The translations under genes were made by a program, and so were the position numbers. A DNA stretch of 64,000 nt from the NCBI GenBank assembly GCA_947311845.1, contig CAMZMU010000117.1, positions 79,905,447 through 79,969,446 on the forward strand, read 5' to 3'. Each line of letters opens with the position of its first letter. Position 1 is the stretch's first letter. This stretch comes from Poa pratensis (lineage: Eukaryota; Streptophyta; Magnoliopsida; Poales; Poaceae). The notes below the pieces were generated by a model. That model saw only the letters and a list, made by a program, of their open reading frames with translations. It made no database searches and was not told the origin of the DNA. This document shows positions 11,566 to 20,774 of this stretch, piece by piece.

Positions 11566-13806
11566 GTGCATTCTTTTTAGTTGGTTGGAGCTTATGCTTT
11601 TTCTTTGTAGTGGGTTGGAGGAGACAGTAAAACACACTTGTATATGTAGCATTTGTTAGCTGTGTACATGTTTGTACACAACTTTGTGGAGAGAAAATAT
11701 GTATATCATGTACGGTTGTAACTTTGGAAATGAAGAAATAATATTGCTGACAGAAGCCAGCAGAAGCTGGCGAGAAGCTGTTTTTTTTTTAATATGATTT
11801 TTTCACATCAGAAACGGTTGTCTTGTTTTGTCTGTTTCCATTGCTTGTTTTTATTGGAAACGGACATGCATAAACGTCCGTATGCAATTGGGAGCCTCAT
11901 CAGAAACGGTGTTTTTGACCTCCGTTTCCAATGAGCTCGTTCACATCAGTATCGGAAGCAGGGGAACGGACCGTTTCTCCGTTTCTGATGAGGGTTTTGC
12001 TCCGTTTCCGATGTGTCGTTCTGTACTAGTGCTAGGAGTTCCGGGCTTTGCTGATGAGGTGGACTGCTACAAGGAGGAGTCGATGGCCTTGACAAGAAGA
12101 TGTATTTCTTGTTCCACAGGGCAAAACCACGTTTGACTTCTCCCAATGTCGCCTCACCGTCACCTCCAGGAATTTCAAGAGACAATGTTTCAAATCCCGG
12201 CATAATTTCATCCACCCCGACATGAGCATAGCCAGCTGGAATGTCACCATTATGGTAGCTTGTTTCGGGTTCATTTGGTATAGCATAGCCGACTGCCACC
12301 TTCATGGATATGTTCCTCATTGGCGTATGTAGCTCACATTCTGTCCTCTCCGTGACATCATCCACGGCGTAGTGAGCATCGACTTGTAGTTGCGTGGAAC
12401 CCACGCTGCTTCTAAGCTGAGATCGGTCAGCATTGGCTTGAGGATCTTCTAGCTGCTGCTGAGACGGCCTTTGCTGAGTAAGTGACTCCATGAGCTGCCG
12501 CACCTTGAGTTCCAATTCCGATAACCGGTCTTCACCCTTCTTCTTCTTTCTTGCACGGCTTCTATAACTGTCAGCGCACTCCGGAAACCCAGTCTTCACG
12601 GTGACACCGCCGGGACAGCCTCGTAATCGTCCAACGTGTTCAGGATTAACCAGGGCCCGTGTCAGCTCGTCGTCCTCTCTATCGGGTTTGTACACACCCC
12701 GGCGAGCTTCATCTATTGCAAGTATAAGCTTCGGGACGATTGTTTCTACTTTTTTCTTCCATCTTCCGTGTGCAACAATCAGCCCTGTTTCCTCGTCCAA
12801 CACTGCACCATGCGCGAACATCCAGAATTTGGACCTCTCGGGCCAGTCCATTGTCTGTGGAGTGATCCCTTTAGCAAGCAGTCTGTCTTCAGCGGCTAAC
12901 CACGTAGGAATGGCGGACCTGTAGCCACCTGTCCCCAACCTATGGTGGTATATCTTCTTCTTGGCATTTGCCTTATTTTTTACCGGTCGGGCCACAGCGG
13001 TAGACGATTTCTTATACGCCTTAAACGCGGGCCAGTAATCTTGTATCTTCACTAGTGTTCCAGTTCCGGAATTTCCACTGAAATCTGGATCTTCTTTTTC
13101 ATATTTTTTCCATATTGTTTTCTTCCAGTTCCGGAATTGTTCGGCCATCTTCGAGAGAGTCCACTGCTTGAGTTTCTCCTTCTTGATTTCAAAGACATCT
13201 TCCGGGAGGTTAAAATGTGACAAGAGTGTGTCATATACCAAATCTTTTGTAATCTTGTGGACATAGCAGGGGTCATCGTCGTTTGCGGCCGCCGGCTTAT
13301 GCCATTCTTGTATGGTGATCGGGAGCATGTCCCTAACAATAGCTCCAGCTTGATTTATAAATTTACGGCGGTTCTCTTTGGGTTCGAGCGGCTCGCCGTT
13401 AGCACCAATTACATAGATCGGTAACTTTGGATCATCGCTCGTCATCCTTTTCGTGCTGCCTCGAGGAGCTCCCTTTTTAGCAGATTTGCTCGATCCGGAG
13501 GGCTAAAAGAAAAATAATGCGTTAATAAGTGCAATACAAATCAATTAATGAATCTAGTGATCAACAAAATAGCCTTAATATATATACCTCGTCGGCTCTT
13601 CTTTCTTCGGACTCAATTCCCTCACCAGAGTCCATCAGAAATTGTGAGGTGAAATCCTCATCATCTTCTCCACCGGCATCGGTTCCACCGCCGACATCTT
13701 CTCCACCGGCATCTTCTCCATCGGGATCATATCTATTGGCATTCTCATATATCTCTCGCATAATTTCGTCTTCATTCTCCTCGTCTCGCAATGTCCCTGC
13801 AATCAA

Positions 13807-13930
13807 TAAAATTTGCATCTATAAAATTGGTACACAAAAATTTGCTAACTTATCAAATTTGCAATTTATAAAATTTGCATCTATAAAATTGCTACACAAA
13901 AATTTGCTAACTTATCAAATTTGCAATCTA
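13807..13930. repeat. Two-copy 62-bp tandem repeat in an ORF2 intron
   Basis: The unit TAAAATTTGCATCTATAAAA plus about 42 further bases is present twice in a row (starts about 13807 and 13869) with few differences. It lies in the intron between the first two recognised ORF2 exons and has no coding consequence. Confidence 0.85.
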
Positions 13931-14024
13931 TATATGGGCAGATAAGAGGTTATGCTTGCCTTGTTCGTCGGAAATCAGATCTTGTTCTTCAAATACAGCG
14001 GGGTTGATCTCCGAACCGTGATCT

Positions 14025-15039
14025 ACCGAGGAGAACAAACACCGGAAAAGAACAACAATCAACACATGACATTGATGCAATGCGCAATATGTATACAGGA
14101 TCAATTTAATGCATTGACATGGAGCTCTAAATCATGTTTGAAATGTTATTTGAATTCAAATTGCAATTATGAGCATTTAGTTAAATTAATTCCATAATTA
14201 GAGAAAAAGCATTTAAGTTATTCCCAAATATTTACCAAATTTAAATGTTCCAAATTGTTTGTATTTTGACATAAATGGTTAGCATTTATTTTTCTGAACA
14301 TTTTGATATATTATTTGTAATTTTCTGATAAACAGAACAAAAGATATTGAATTTACAAGATTTTATTATTTTCTGCAATTATCAACTTGCTCTGGGCCCA
14401 CCTGTCAGAGATTTAACATTTTCTGAAAACATTTTGGGAAAAGAATAAACGGCTGACGACCGGGGCCGACATGTCAAAGACACAGAGAGATGGCAGAGGC
14501 TCTGCCGAGCTTGCTCTCGACGAAGGAGAGCGCTCTGGCTCGCGCGTGTGCGCGCAACGCACGCACGGGATGCGAGGAGGCGACTGGGCGGCGGTGTGGA
14601 CCAAATGGTCACCGTACACGGCGGCAGAGCTCGCCGGACCGGAGCACGATGGCGGCGCACGGCGGCAGGATGATTACGGGCAATAGAGGAAGAACAGAGG
14701 GTCTCTAAAGAGAGAGTAGCTCACCAGGAACGCGTCAAGGTGGTCAATGAGCTCGGGGAAGCCTATACACCGTCGCGAGCTTGATGAACGGCGGCGGCCA
14801 GAGTTGGAGACCTCCGTCGCGAGCTACAGGGGAGGGGCGCGAGGCAGGGGAGACCTACCTGCGGCGTCACGGCGGCACGGCGGCGCGGCGAGGCAGGGGA
14901 GGGGCATGGCGGCGCGGCGGAGCAGGGCTTCGCCGTCGGGGGCGTCGGCGGCGTCGAGGCGGAGAGCAGTTCTTCGATTTGGGGGAGACTGCCAAAATTT
15001 CGGCCGCGGCCACACAAATCCCCGTGAAAGAGACATTTA
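14025..15039 (-). other. 5' region of the CACTA ORF2 gene
   Basis: Between the first recognised ORF2 exon and the internal repeat block, about 14100-14380 is AT-rich and 14400-15035 is very GC-rich, with open frames on both strands that are compositional artefacts. It probably holds the promoter and leader of ORF2. I cannot place a TATA box or start codon with confidence. Confidence 0.4.
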
Positions 15040-15178
15040 GTCGTGGTTCCAACCACGAACCGCTAGTCGCGGTTCGTGGCTGGAACCGCGACTAAAGGTC
15101 GAATTTGGACCGCCCAAATTTGCGCGCCAGCCCACACCCTTTAGTCGCGGTTCGTGGCTGGAACCGCGACTAAAGGTC
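15040..15178. repeat. Internal subterminal-like inverted repeats (GTCGCGGTT type)
   Basis: Two long hairpins are built from TTTAGTCGCGGTTCGTGGCT facing GGAACCGCGACTAAAGG, plus a diverged pair at the left edge. They have the same design as the terminal TTTAGTCCCGGTT repeats but with GTCGCGG instead of GTCCCGG. They lie in the middle of the element, immediately 5' of the ORF2 region. Confidence 0.85.
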
Positions 15179-15517
15179 TTTTTTCTGTTTTCTGTTTTCT
15201 TTTTTGGTTCCTTTTCCTTTTTTCTGTTTTCTTTCCTATTTATTGATTTAATCGTCCAAATCAGCTCAAATTAGTCTCCAAAAAATTGTCAATCAACAAC
15301 TTAATTATGTACATCTTTCATAATTTTTTTTGTTCTGTCTACAAAATACTTCAGTTCATCGAGCTTAAATTCATTATTATTACACATGCTCCTTACATAA
15401 AGGTTTAATACATTCCATAGAATGCATTACATAAAAGGTTTAATACATTATTACACATCACCAACATCACCTACATTATTCTACATAAACGGACTTGCTG
15501 GCTCGAAGGCCGTAGGA

Positions 15518-16078
15518 TTAGGGGGAACGGCGGGAGGAGCCAGCCCCGTTCGCGGCCGCCCGGTTCTCGCACGCACGTTTGCGGCGGAGGGCAAGATCCA
15601 TGGAGGATGAGTCTTTCAGCGCCCAATCCAGCTCGGAAGCCTCCTTCGCCTTGAGCTGGCAGGCAGTTCTGGCTCGCTGTACACGGTCGTCGTGGACGGA
15701 CCGGAAGGAGGCTTCAAGGGCCTCCTGCATCTGCGGCCCGCCGCGCTCTTCCCCATGGTCGCTCCAGTCGAAGTCGTCGTCGTCATCCTCCTCGTCGGGA
15801 GGGGCGGCGGCGACTGGTGGAGGTACGGCCGCGGATCCCCACGCCACCCCTGCGTCGTACGCATCCTCGTCGGGGTCAGGGATGTCGGACCACGCGCGCT
15901 CGTACGTCCTCCGCACCTCCTCCGGCACCGGAGCAGGAGGCCGGTAGCAGGGCATTCCTCTCCACGCCGGGCTCGTGGGCATACGGCGGGATAGGCTCCC
16001 GTGGTAGCGCCCAAGCGCGCTCTGCCGAGCACGCTCGACCTCGTCCAGAAGGCGCTGCGGCGGGCGTGGCGGATCCAT
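15518..16078 (-). CDS. 186-aa acidic protein with two UIM-like motifs
   Basis: This open frame runs from an ATG (MDPPRPPQRLLDEVERA) to a stop before the shared 3' UTR repeat. Residues 95-111 are a run of Asp/Glu. Two segments fit the ubiquitin-interacting motif core (hydrophobic-x-x-Ala-Leu-x-x-Ser): MQEALEAS at about 117-124 and LDWALKDS at about 150-157. The C-terminus is basic. The function is unknown; UIM helices bind ubiquitin, and ubiquitin binding here is inference only. The gene lies between the transposase and the Ulp1-like gene on the same strand, and inverted repeats sit just upstream (16237-16432). There is no nonsense or frameshift in this frame, unlike its neighbours. It could instead be a purely structural element protein, since the UIM match rests on a few residues. 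Confidence 0.6.
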   Translation of the reverse strand: MDPPRPPQRLLDEVERARQSALGRYHGSLSRRMPTSPAWRGMPCYRPPAPVPEEVRRTYERAWSDIPDPDEDAYDAGVAWGSAAVPPPVAAAPPDEEDDDDDFDWSDHGEERGGPQMQEALEASFRSVHDDRVQRARTACQLKAKEASELDWALKDSSSMDLALRRKRACENRAAANGAGSSRRSP

Positions 16079-16236
16079 CTCGTGGAGACGATACGTTCGT
16101 GGCTAGGAATGGTGGATTAGGGTTTACCCCGTCGGCGACAATATCTAAAGACCTCCAGGGCAGCGCTAGGGGAGGACACGTGGCTAGGGCAGCGCTGGGG
16201 GAGGACACGTGACTGACACGAGTCGTGACCGCAAAG

Positions 16237-16432
16237 CCCGCCTTTAGTCCCGGTTGGTGTTATCAACCGGGACTAAAGAAGCACACGGATCGTGTGTTTC
16301 TTTCAAGCGCTTGTGAGACGTTGGATCAGGGGTGTGTTTCTTTTGAGGGATTGTGAGCTGTTGGATCAGCACTATCACGACCACTTCGTGAGCCACATGA
16401 CCCGGTTGGTGTTACCAACCGGGACTAAAGAA
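16237..16432. repeat. Internal subterminal-like inverted repeats (GTCCCGGTT type)
   Basis: TTTAGTCCCGGTTGGTGTTA pairs with CAACCGGGACTAAAG at 16243-16277, and a second hairpin of the same kind ends at about 16430. A TATATATAG lies just beyond, at about 16446. They resemble the element's terminal repeats but lie in its middle, directly 5' of the 186-aa gene on the minus strand. Confidence 0.85.
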
Positions 16433-16689
16433 GCACACGGACCCTATATATAGCCCCCCTCTCGGACATGTTCTGCACTCAGTGTCTACTCATTGTAGTT
16501 CATTTTGGTATACGAAGCATTCGGATTCCCTGCATACGTCCGACGGTGCATTTGATATGCGGGCACTCACGAGCCACCGTCGGGCTGTATGCAGGGGGAA
16601 CCGTGTGTTTTGTTTCAACTTTCAGAACACACTTACATAAAAGGTTTAATACATTATTACACATCACCAACAACATCCCTATCTAGTGT

Positions 16690-19379
16690 TCACTTGTTCT
16701 TCGTGTATGTCCCTTTCTTCTGATTGCGCCGTAACCATGGACAATCTTCTTCATTTAACTTGATGCTTGGGTCAGTGTTCACTTTGAAGGGCAGAATTTC
16801 ATTAAACTTATCGTAATCTTCTGACATGTCTGTCTTGTCCTCCACTCCCACGATGTTTCTTTTACCTGAAAGAACTATGTGGCGCTTTGGCTCATCGTAT
16901 GATGTATTCGCTTGCTTATCTTTTCTTTTTTTGGTAGGGTAGACATGTCCTTCACATAGAAAACCTGAGCCATTTCACTGGCTAGGACGAATGGTTCGTT
17001 CTCGTACTCAAGATTCTTAAGATCCACTGTAGTCACATAGAAAACCTGAGCCATTTCACTGGCTAGGACGAATGGTTCGTTCTCGTACTCAAGATTCTTG
17101 AGATCCACTGTAGTCATTCCGTACCGTGGGTCTACCTCTACCCCGCCTTCTAGGTTGAACCATTTGCACTTGAACATAGGGACCTTAAAAGAAGGTCCAT
17201 AGTCAAGTTCCCATATCTGCTCTATGTAACCATAATATGTTTCCTTTTGCCCATTGCAGTTTGTTGCATCAAAGCGGACACCATTGTTTTGGTTGGTGCT
17301 CTTTTTATCTTGGTCGACCGTGTAAATTGTATTTCCATTTATCTTGTACCCTTGAAAAGTCAATATAGTCGAAGATGGTTGCTTGGCCAACAAGTATAGC
17401 TGTTCTCCAACATTGGTTGAAATTTTAGCTCTGCCATGTTTATTATTCCCTTTATATTCGACGAGAAGCCAGATGGAACCTTCATACTGCGAAGACATTC
17501 AAAAAATATTTTCTTCTCTTCTTTCGTAAGAGCGTAGCTCGCAGGACCTTGATGATTCTCTGAATGAGCGCCATCTCGATCCATCATACGTTGATAGGCC
17601 TGCCTTGCTTCCGGTGTATCTTTTGACTTCCCATACACGCCCAAGAAGTTTAGCAGGTTCAAGCAAAGATTTTTTGTCACATGCATCACGTCGATTGCAG
17701 AGTGAACCTCTAGCATTATCCAATAGGGCAGCTCCCAAAATATAGATTTCTTCTTCCACATGAGTACGTGGTTGAGAGCGTCATTCGGAACAGATAGACC
17801 GCCAGGACCCTTCGCAAAGATTACTTTTAAATCCTTGACCATATCATGTATAACAGAACTAGAAGGGCGGGTAGGCTTCGGCCGACGATTTGCCTCACCT
17901 TTGAAATGTTTGCCTTTTTTTCTTAAGGGATGGTTGGGTACAAGAAATCGACGATGGCCCAGGTACACATTCTTGTTACCTAAATGTATACTTTCAGTCT
18001 CACCTAAACAGTGCGTGCATGCATTGTATCCCTTGTTTGACTGTCCTGAAATGTTACTAAGAGCAGGCCAATCATTGATGGTTACAAACAACAACGCTCG
18101 TAGGTCAAATTCCTCTTATTTGTGCTCATCCCACACACGCACACCTTCTTCACGCCACAACTGTAAAAGTTCTTCAACCAATGGCCTCAGGTACATATCA
18201 ATGTCGTTGCCAGGTTGCTTCGGGCCTTGGATGAGCACTGGCATCATAATGAACTTCCGTTTCATGCACAGCCAAGGAGGAAGGTTATAAATACATAGGG
18301 TCACAGGCCAAGTGCTATGACTGGAACTCTGCTCTCCAAAAGGATTAAAGCCATCTGTACTTAGACCAAATCTTAAGTTCCTTGCGTCATCTGAAAATGT
18401 CGGGAACTCTGTCGATTTTTCTCCACTGGGACCCATCAGCGGGGTGTCTCAACATCAAGTCTTTCTTACGGTCTTCTTTGTGCCATCGCAACAACTTGGC
18501 ATGCTCTTTGTTTTGAAACAAACGTTTCAACCGTGGTATTATAGGAGCATACCACATCATCTTGGCAGGAACCCTCTTCCTTGGACAACCGTGCTCGCCC
18601 TCAACATCACCAGGGTCATCTCGCCCAATCTTATACCGCAATGCACCGCATACAGGACAAGCATTCAAATTTTCGTACTCACCGCGGTAGAGGATGCAGT
18701 CATTAATGCATGCATGTATCTTCTGCACCTCTAATCCTAGAGGGCAGACCACCTTCTTTGCTTCGTACGTACTAAAGGGCAATTCGTTATCCTTTGGAAG
18801 CATCTTCTTAAATATTTTCAGCAAATTTTCAAATCCCTTGTCAGAAGTACCATTCTCTGCCTTCCATTGTAGCAATTCCAGTGTGCTACCCAACTTTTTC
18901 TGGCCATTTTCGCAATTTGGATACAGCAATTTGGTGTGATCAGCTAACATGCGCTCCAACTTCAACCTCTCGTTTTCACTTCCACAGTCCATTTGTGCAT
19001 CACGAATGGCCCGACGAAGATCCTCGTCGGGTTCATCAACAATGGGATCTTCTTCAACTTCGTCTTCCCTATCACCGTGTTCATCGAACATAGGATAGTT
19101 GTCATTATCCTCTTCTTCTTCATTGTCTTCCATTATAACCCCTCTTTCTCCGTGCTTGGTCCAACAATAATAACCAGGCATGAAACCATTCTGCAACAGG
19201 TGGACGTGAAGGACTTTTGAGTTAGAGTGATCACTCATATTCTTACAGACACTGCATGGACAACATATAAAACCATTCGTCCGCTTGTTTGTCTCAGCCA
19301 CACGGAGAAAATCATGCATGCCATTAATAAACTCGGGACAGCGTCGGTCAACGTACATCCATTGCCGTCTCATCTGCAT
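16690..19379 (-). pseudogene. CACTA Tnp2-type transposase, degenerate
   Basis: The frame starts at the ATG at 19377-19379 (MQMRRQWMYVDRRCPEF), which opens the transposase-associated N-terminal domain; its Cys residues lie in FICCPCSVCKN. An acidic linker follows, then the Tnp2 core: KVVCPLGLEVQKIHACINDC, then CPVCGALRYK, then TINDWPALSNISGQ with ACTHC, and HSAIDVMHVTKNLCLNLL. The C-terminal part (17390-16690) has FKVPMFKCKWF and is of DUF4216 type, ending in CPWLRRNQKKGTYTKNK. Lesions: a frameshift near 18411 (after KIDR), an in-frame TAA at 18116-18118 where CAA is expected, an apparent deletion near 17400 joining the core directly to the C-terminal part (the usual DUF4218 region is missing), an 81-bp in-frame duplication, and a frameshift near 16930 in an A-rich run. 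No active enzyme can be made. Confidence 0.92.
16953..17114. repeat. 81-bp in-frame tandem duplication in the transposase
   Basis: Two nearly identical 81-bp copies (16953-17033 and 17034-17114) repeat 27 codons that include LKNLEYENEPFVLASEMAQ. The copies differ at about one base, so the duplication is recent. The length preserves the frame. Confidence 0.95.
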
Positions 19380-19539
19380 TATATTAGTATATCAAAAACC
19401 ATTATATATATATACTACATCGATCATGAATAGATAAGTGACCAAATTAATTAATACAAGTTCATCAAGCAAAGTAGAGTAGTGACCAAATCTAATACAT
19501 AGTTCTCATAAACATACATTAATTGAAACTAACATAAAA

Positions 19540-20035
19540 CTATCTAAAGAATTTAAATCCAACAACAAATGCGATCAGAATCGCAACTAAGGTAATTATT
19601 GAACCAACAGCATAATGATACCAAGCCTCTTGACTAATGGCATATTTTCTAATCTTTTTAAGCTTCAAGCGCATTGCATTCATCTTGATCTCGTGATCCA
19701 AGCGCATTGCCTCCATCTTGATCTCGTGATCATCGACGACGTCGGCAAACTTGAACTCCAATTTCGTCTTCTCTTCTAAGCATTGGAGACGAAGATCTTC
19801 ACTTCTTTTCAATTTTTCTTTCAAATCATTGTTTTCTTTTTCAAAAAACTCGATAATAGGGTCGGTTGGAATTTCCGGTTCAACTACCTCCTAGATAAAA
19901 ATATATCTATGTCAAGTTGGTCGGCATGATTGCGATAAACACGAAACGAAACATATATATAGTTATAACAAACAATCATACCACATCCGAATAATAGAGC
20001 GGACGAGAGCCGGTGTGGACAGATGTCAAAACCAT
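19540..20035 (-). CDS. Spliced 134-aa coiled-coil protein with C-terminal membrane span
   Basis: Exon 1 is 20035-19982 (18 codons, MVLTSVHTGSRPLYYSDV, donor GTATGA). Exon 2 is 19890-19540 (116 codons, preceded by TTTTTATCTAG). The splice keeps the frame exactly. Residues about 30-100 are charged and heptad-like, with an 11-residue direct repeat (DHEIKMEAMRL, DHEIKMNAMRL). The last 22 or so residues (AVGSIITLVAILIAFVVGF) form one clear transmembrane helix with a short tail, so the protein would be tail-anchored. It is the first gene behind the right terminus and precedes the transposase on the same strand, so it may share a promoter or transcript with it. I recall similar C-termini beside other Triticeae CACTA transposases, but know no function. 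The frame is undamaged. Confidence 0.7.
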
Positions 20036-20514
20036 GACACTATATATATAACAAACAATTATACAACTAATAAAATTATACAAATAATAATTATGCTTCT
20101 AAATCATACACCTAAGATTTTTTAGAATAAAAAATAGAAAAAGAGGCTCACCGAGGTGGTGCCGGTGACGGGACGGCGCGGGCGATCGACGGACGGAGAC
20201 GGGACGACACTAAAACACACAAATCATAATTTAGTTTGAGCTCAAATGAAATCACTAACTTAGGCATTTCATCAAACACCTAGCTAGCACTACAAATATG
20301 AAATGAGCTAAATGAGCTAAATAAGCAACGAAACGAGCGCCGGAAGAAAGGATGAAGCTGTGCTAACCCTTGGATAGATGGGGCGCCGTCAATCTTGACA
20401 AATGATGAACAAAATGGGGACGAACTTGACCTCGGGAGGGGAAATGGAGAGAAAATGGAGATGAAACTCGAGCTGGAAAAATGAAGCTGGCTGGCTCGGG
20501 GTGGAAGATAGAAC

Positions 20515-20774
20515 TTTAGTCCCGGTTCCAGCCAAGAACCGAGACTAAAGGTCCACCTTTGGTCCCGGTTCCAGCCTAGAACCGGGACTAAAGGTTCTCG
20601 CGCGGGCCCCCGGCTCTGCGGCCGCATGTGGTGCACCTTTAGTCCCGGTTCTTGTCTGGAACCGGGACTAAAGGTCCCTAGCCGTTGGAAAAGTGAAAAA
20701 TCGAACCCACTAGTACCGGTTCCTAAGGGAACCGGTACTAAAGGTCGAAACCTTTTGCCCTTTTTCCACTAGTG
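20515..20774. repeat. Right TIR and subterminal repeats of the 14.2-kb CACTA
   Basis: Four hairpin-type pairs of TTTAGTCCCGGTTCC with GGAACCGGGACTAAAGG precede the terminus TTTTTCCACTAGTG. The last pair is the variant TAGTACCGGTTCC. They lie just upstream of the minus-strand genes and so also cover the promoter region, as in En/Spm. Confidence 0.9.

Larger units (their letters stand above)
8810..12031. mobile_element. 3.2-kb non-autonomous CACTA nested in ORF2, carrying host exons
   Basis: Near-perfect TIRs begin CACTAGTACAGAACGACACA at both ends. A perfect 3-bp target duplication CTA lies at 8807-8809 and 12032-12034. Subterminal copies of ATCAGAAACGG / CCGTTTCTGATG lie near the right end (11805-12010). 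There is no transposase. The interior holds plus-strand exon-like blocks, several with intact AG/GT borders, derived from unrelated host genes. The insertion cuts the ORF2 gene of the larger element, so it is the younger event. A sister copy with the same TIRs lies at 43151-45402. Confidence 0.95.
6981..14024 (-). pseudogene. CACTA ORF2: acidic N-terminus plus Ulp1-like C48 protease, disrupted
   Basis: This is a multi-exon minus-strand gene. Exons seen: about 13960-14024 (reads DHGSEINPAVFEEQDL, GC splice donor), 13588-13796 (acidic, Gly/Asp repeats), a long exon from 13502 to about 12035 (STKRMTSDDPKLPIYVIG and onwards, coiled coil near its end), then after the nested CACTA (8810-12031) 8809-8046, and small exons near 7850, 7564-7675, 7409-7478, 7230-7336 and 7107-6981. 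The last exons form a Ulp1 fold: His in FHYILLVI, Asp in VLDSLRK, Gln and Cys in QPQGTDLCGYFVC, so the catalytic residues are still present. The protein is an accessory product of many plant CACTA and Mutator-like elements; its substrate is unknown. Breaks: the nested element, a frameshift near 8445 and another near 7841. The stop at 6981-6983 follows EYYYNTN. Confidence 0.82.
15426..16672. repeat. Direct repeat of about 40 bp bracketing the 186-aa gene
   Basis: TTACATAAAAGGTTTAATAC and the following 20 bases occur at about 15426-15466 and again at about 16634-16672. On the minus strand both lie just downstream of a stop codon: the 186-aa gene and the transposase gene respectively. The two genes therefore share 3' UTR sequence, as expected if the block between them arose by duplication or by insertion of a modular gene unit. 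Confidence 0.7.
6533..20774 (-). mobile_element. 14.2-kb CACTA (En/Spm) element with four genes
   Basis: The termini are CACTAATGGAAAACGGG on the left and, as reverse complement, CACTAGTGGAAAAAGGG on the right. Both ends carry subterminal inverted repeats built on TTTAGTCCCGGTT. The flanking 3-bp sites are GCG and GCA, a duplication with one mismatch. All genes read on the minus strand, in the order 134-aa coiled-coil/membrane protein, Tnp2 transposase, 186-aa UIM-like protein, Ulp1-like protein. The transposase and protease genes are broken, and a second CACTA is inserted in the latter. CACTA elements move by cut-and-paste using a TnpD/Tnp2 transposase that acts at the termini. This copy can no longer supply it. 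Confidence 0.92.

Noticed and set aside
11946..12034. C-terminal 30 residues of the ORF2 frame
   Set aside because: They are read-through into the TIR of the nested CACTA, not part of the original protein.
14400..15060. Overlapping 60-104 aa frames on both strands
   Set aside because: GC-driven open frames with Arg/Pro/Ala bias and no motif; more likely a promoter and leader.
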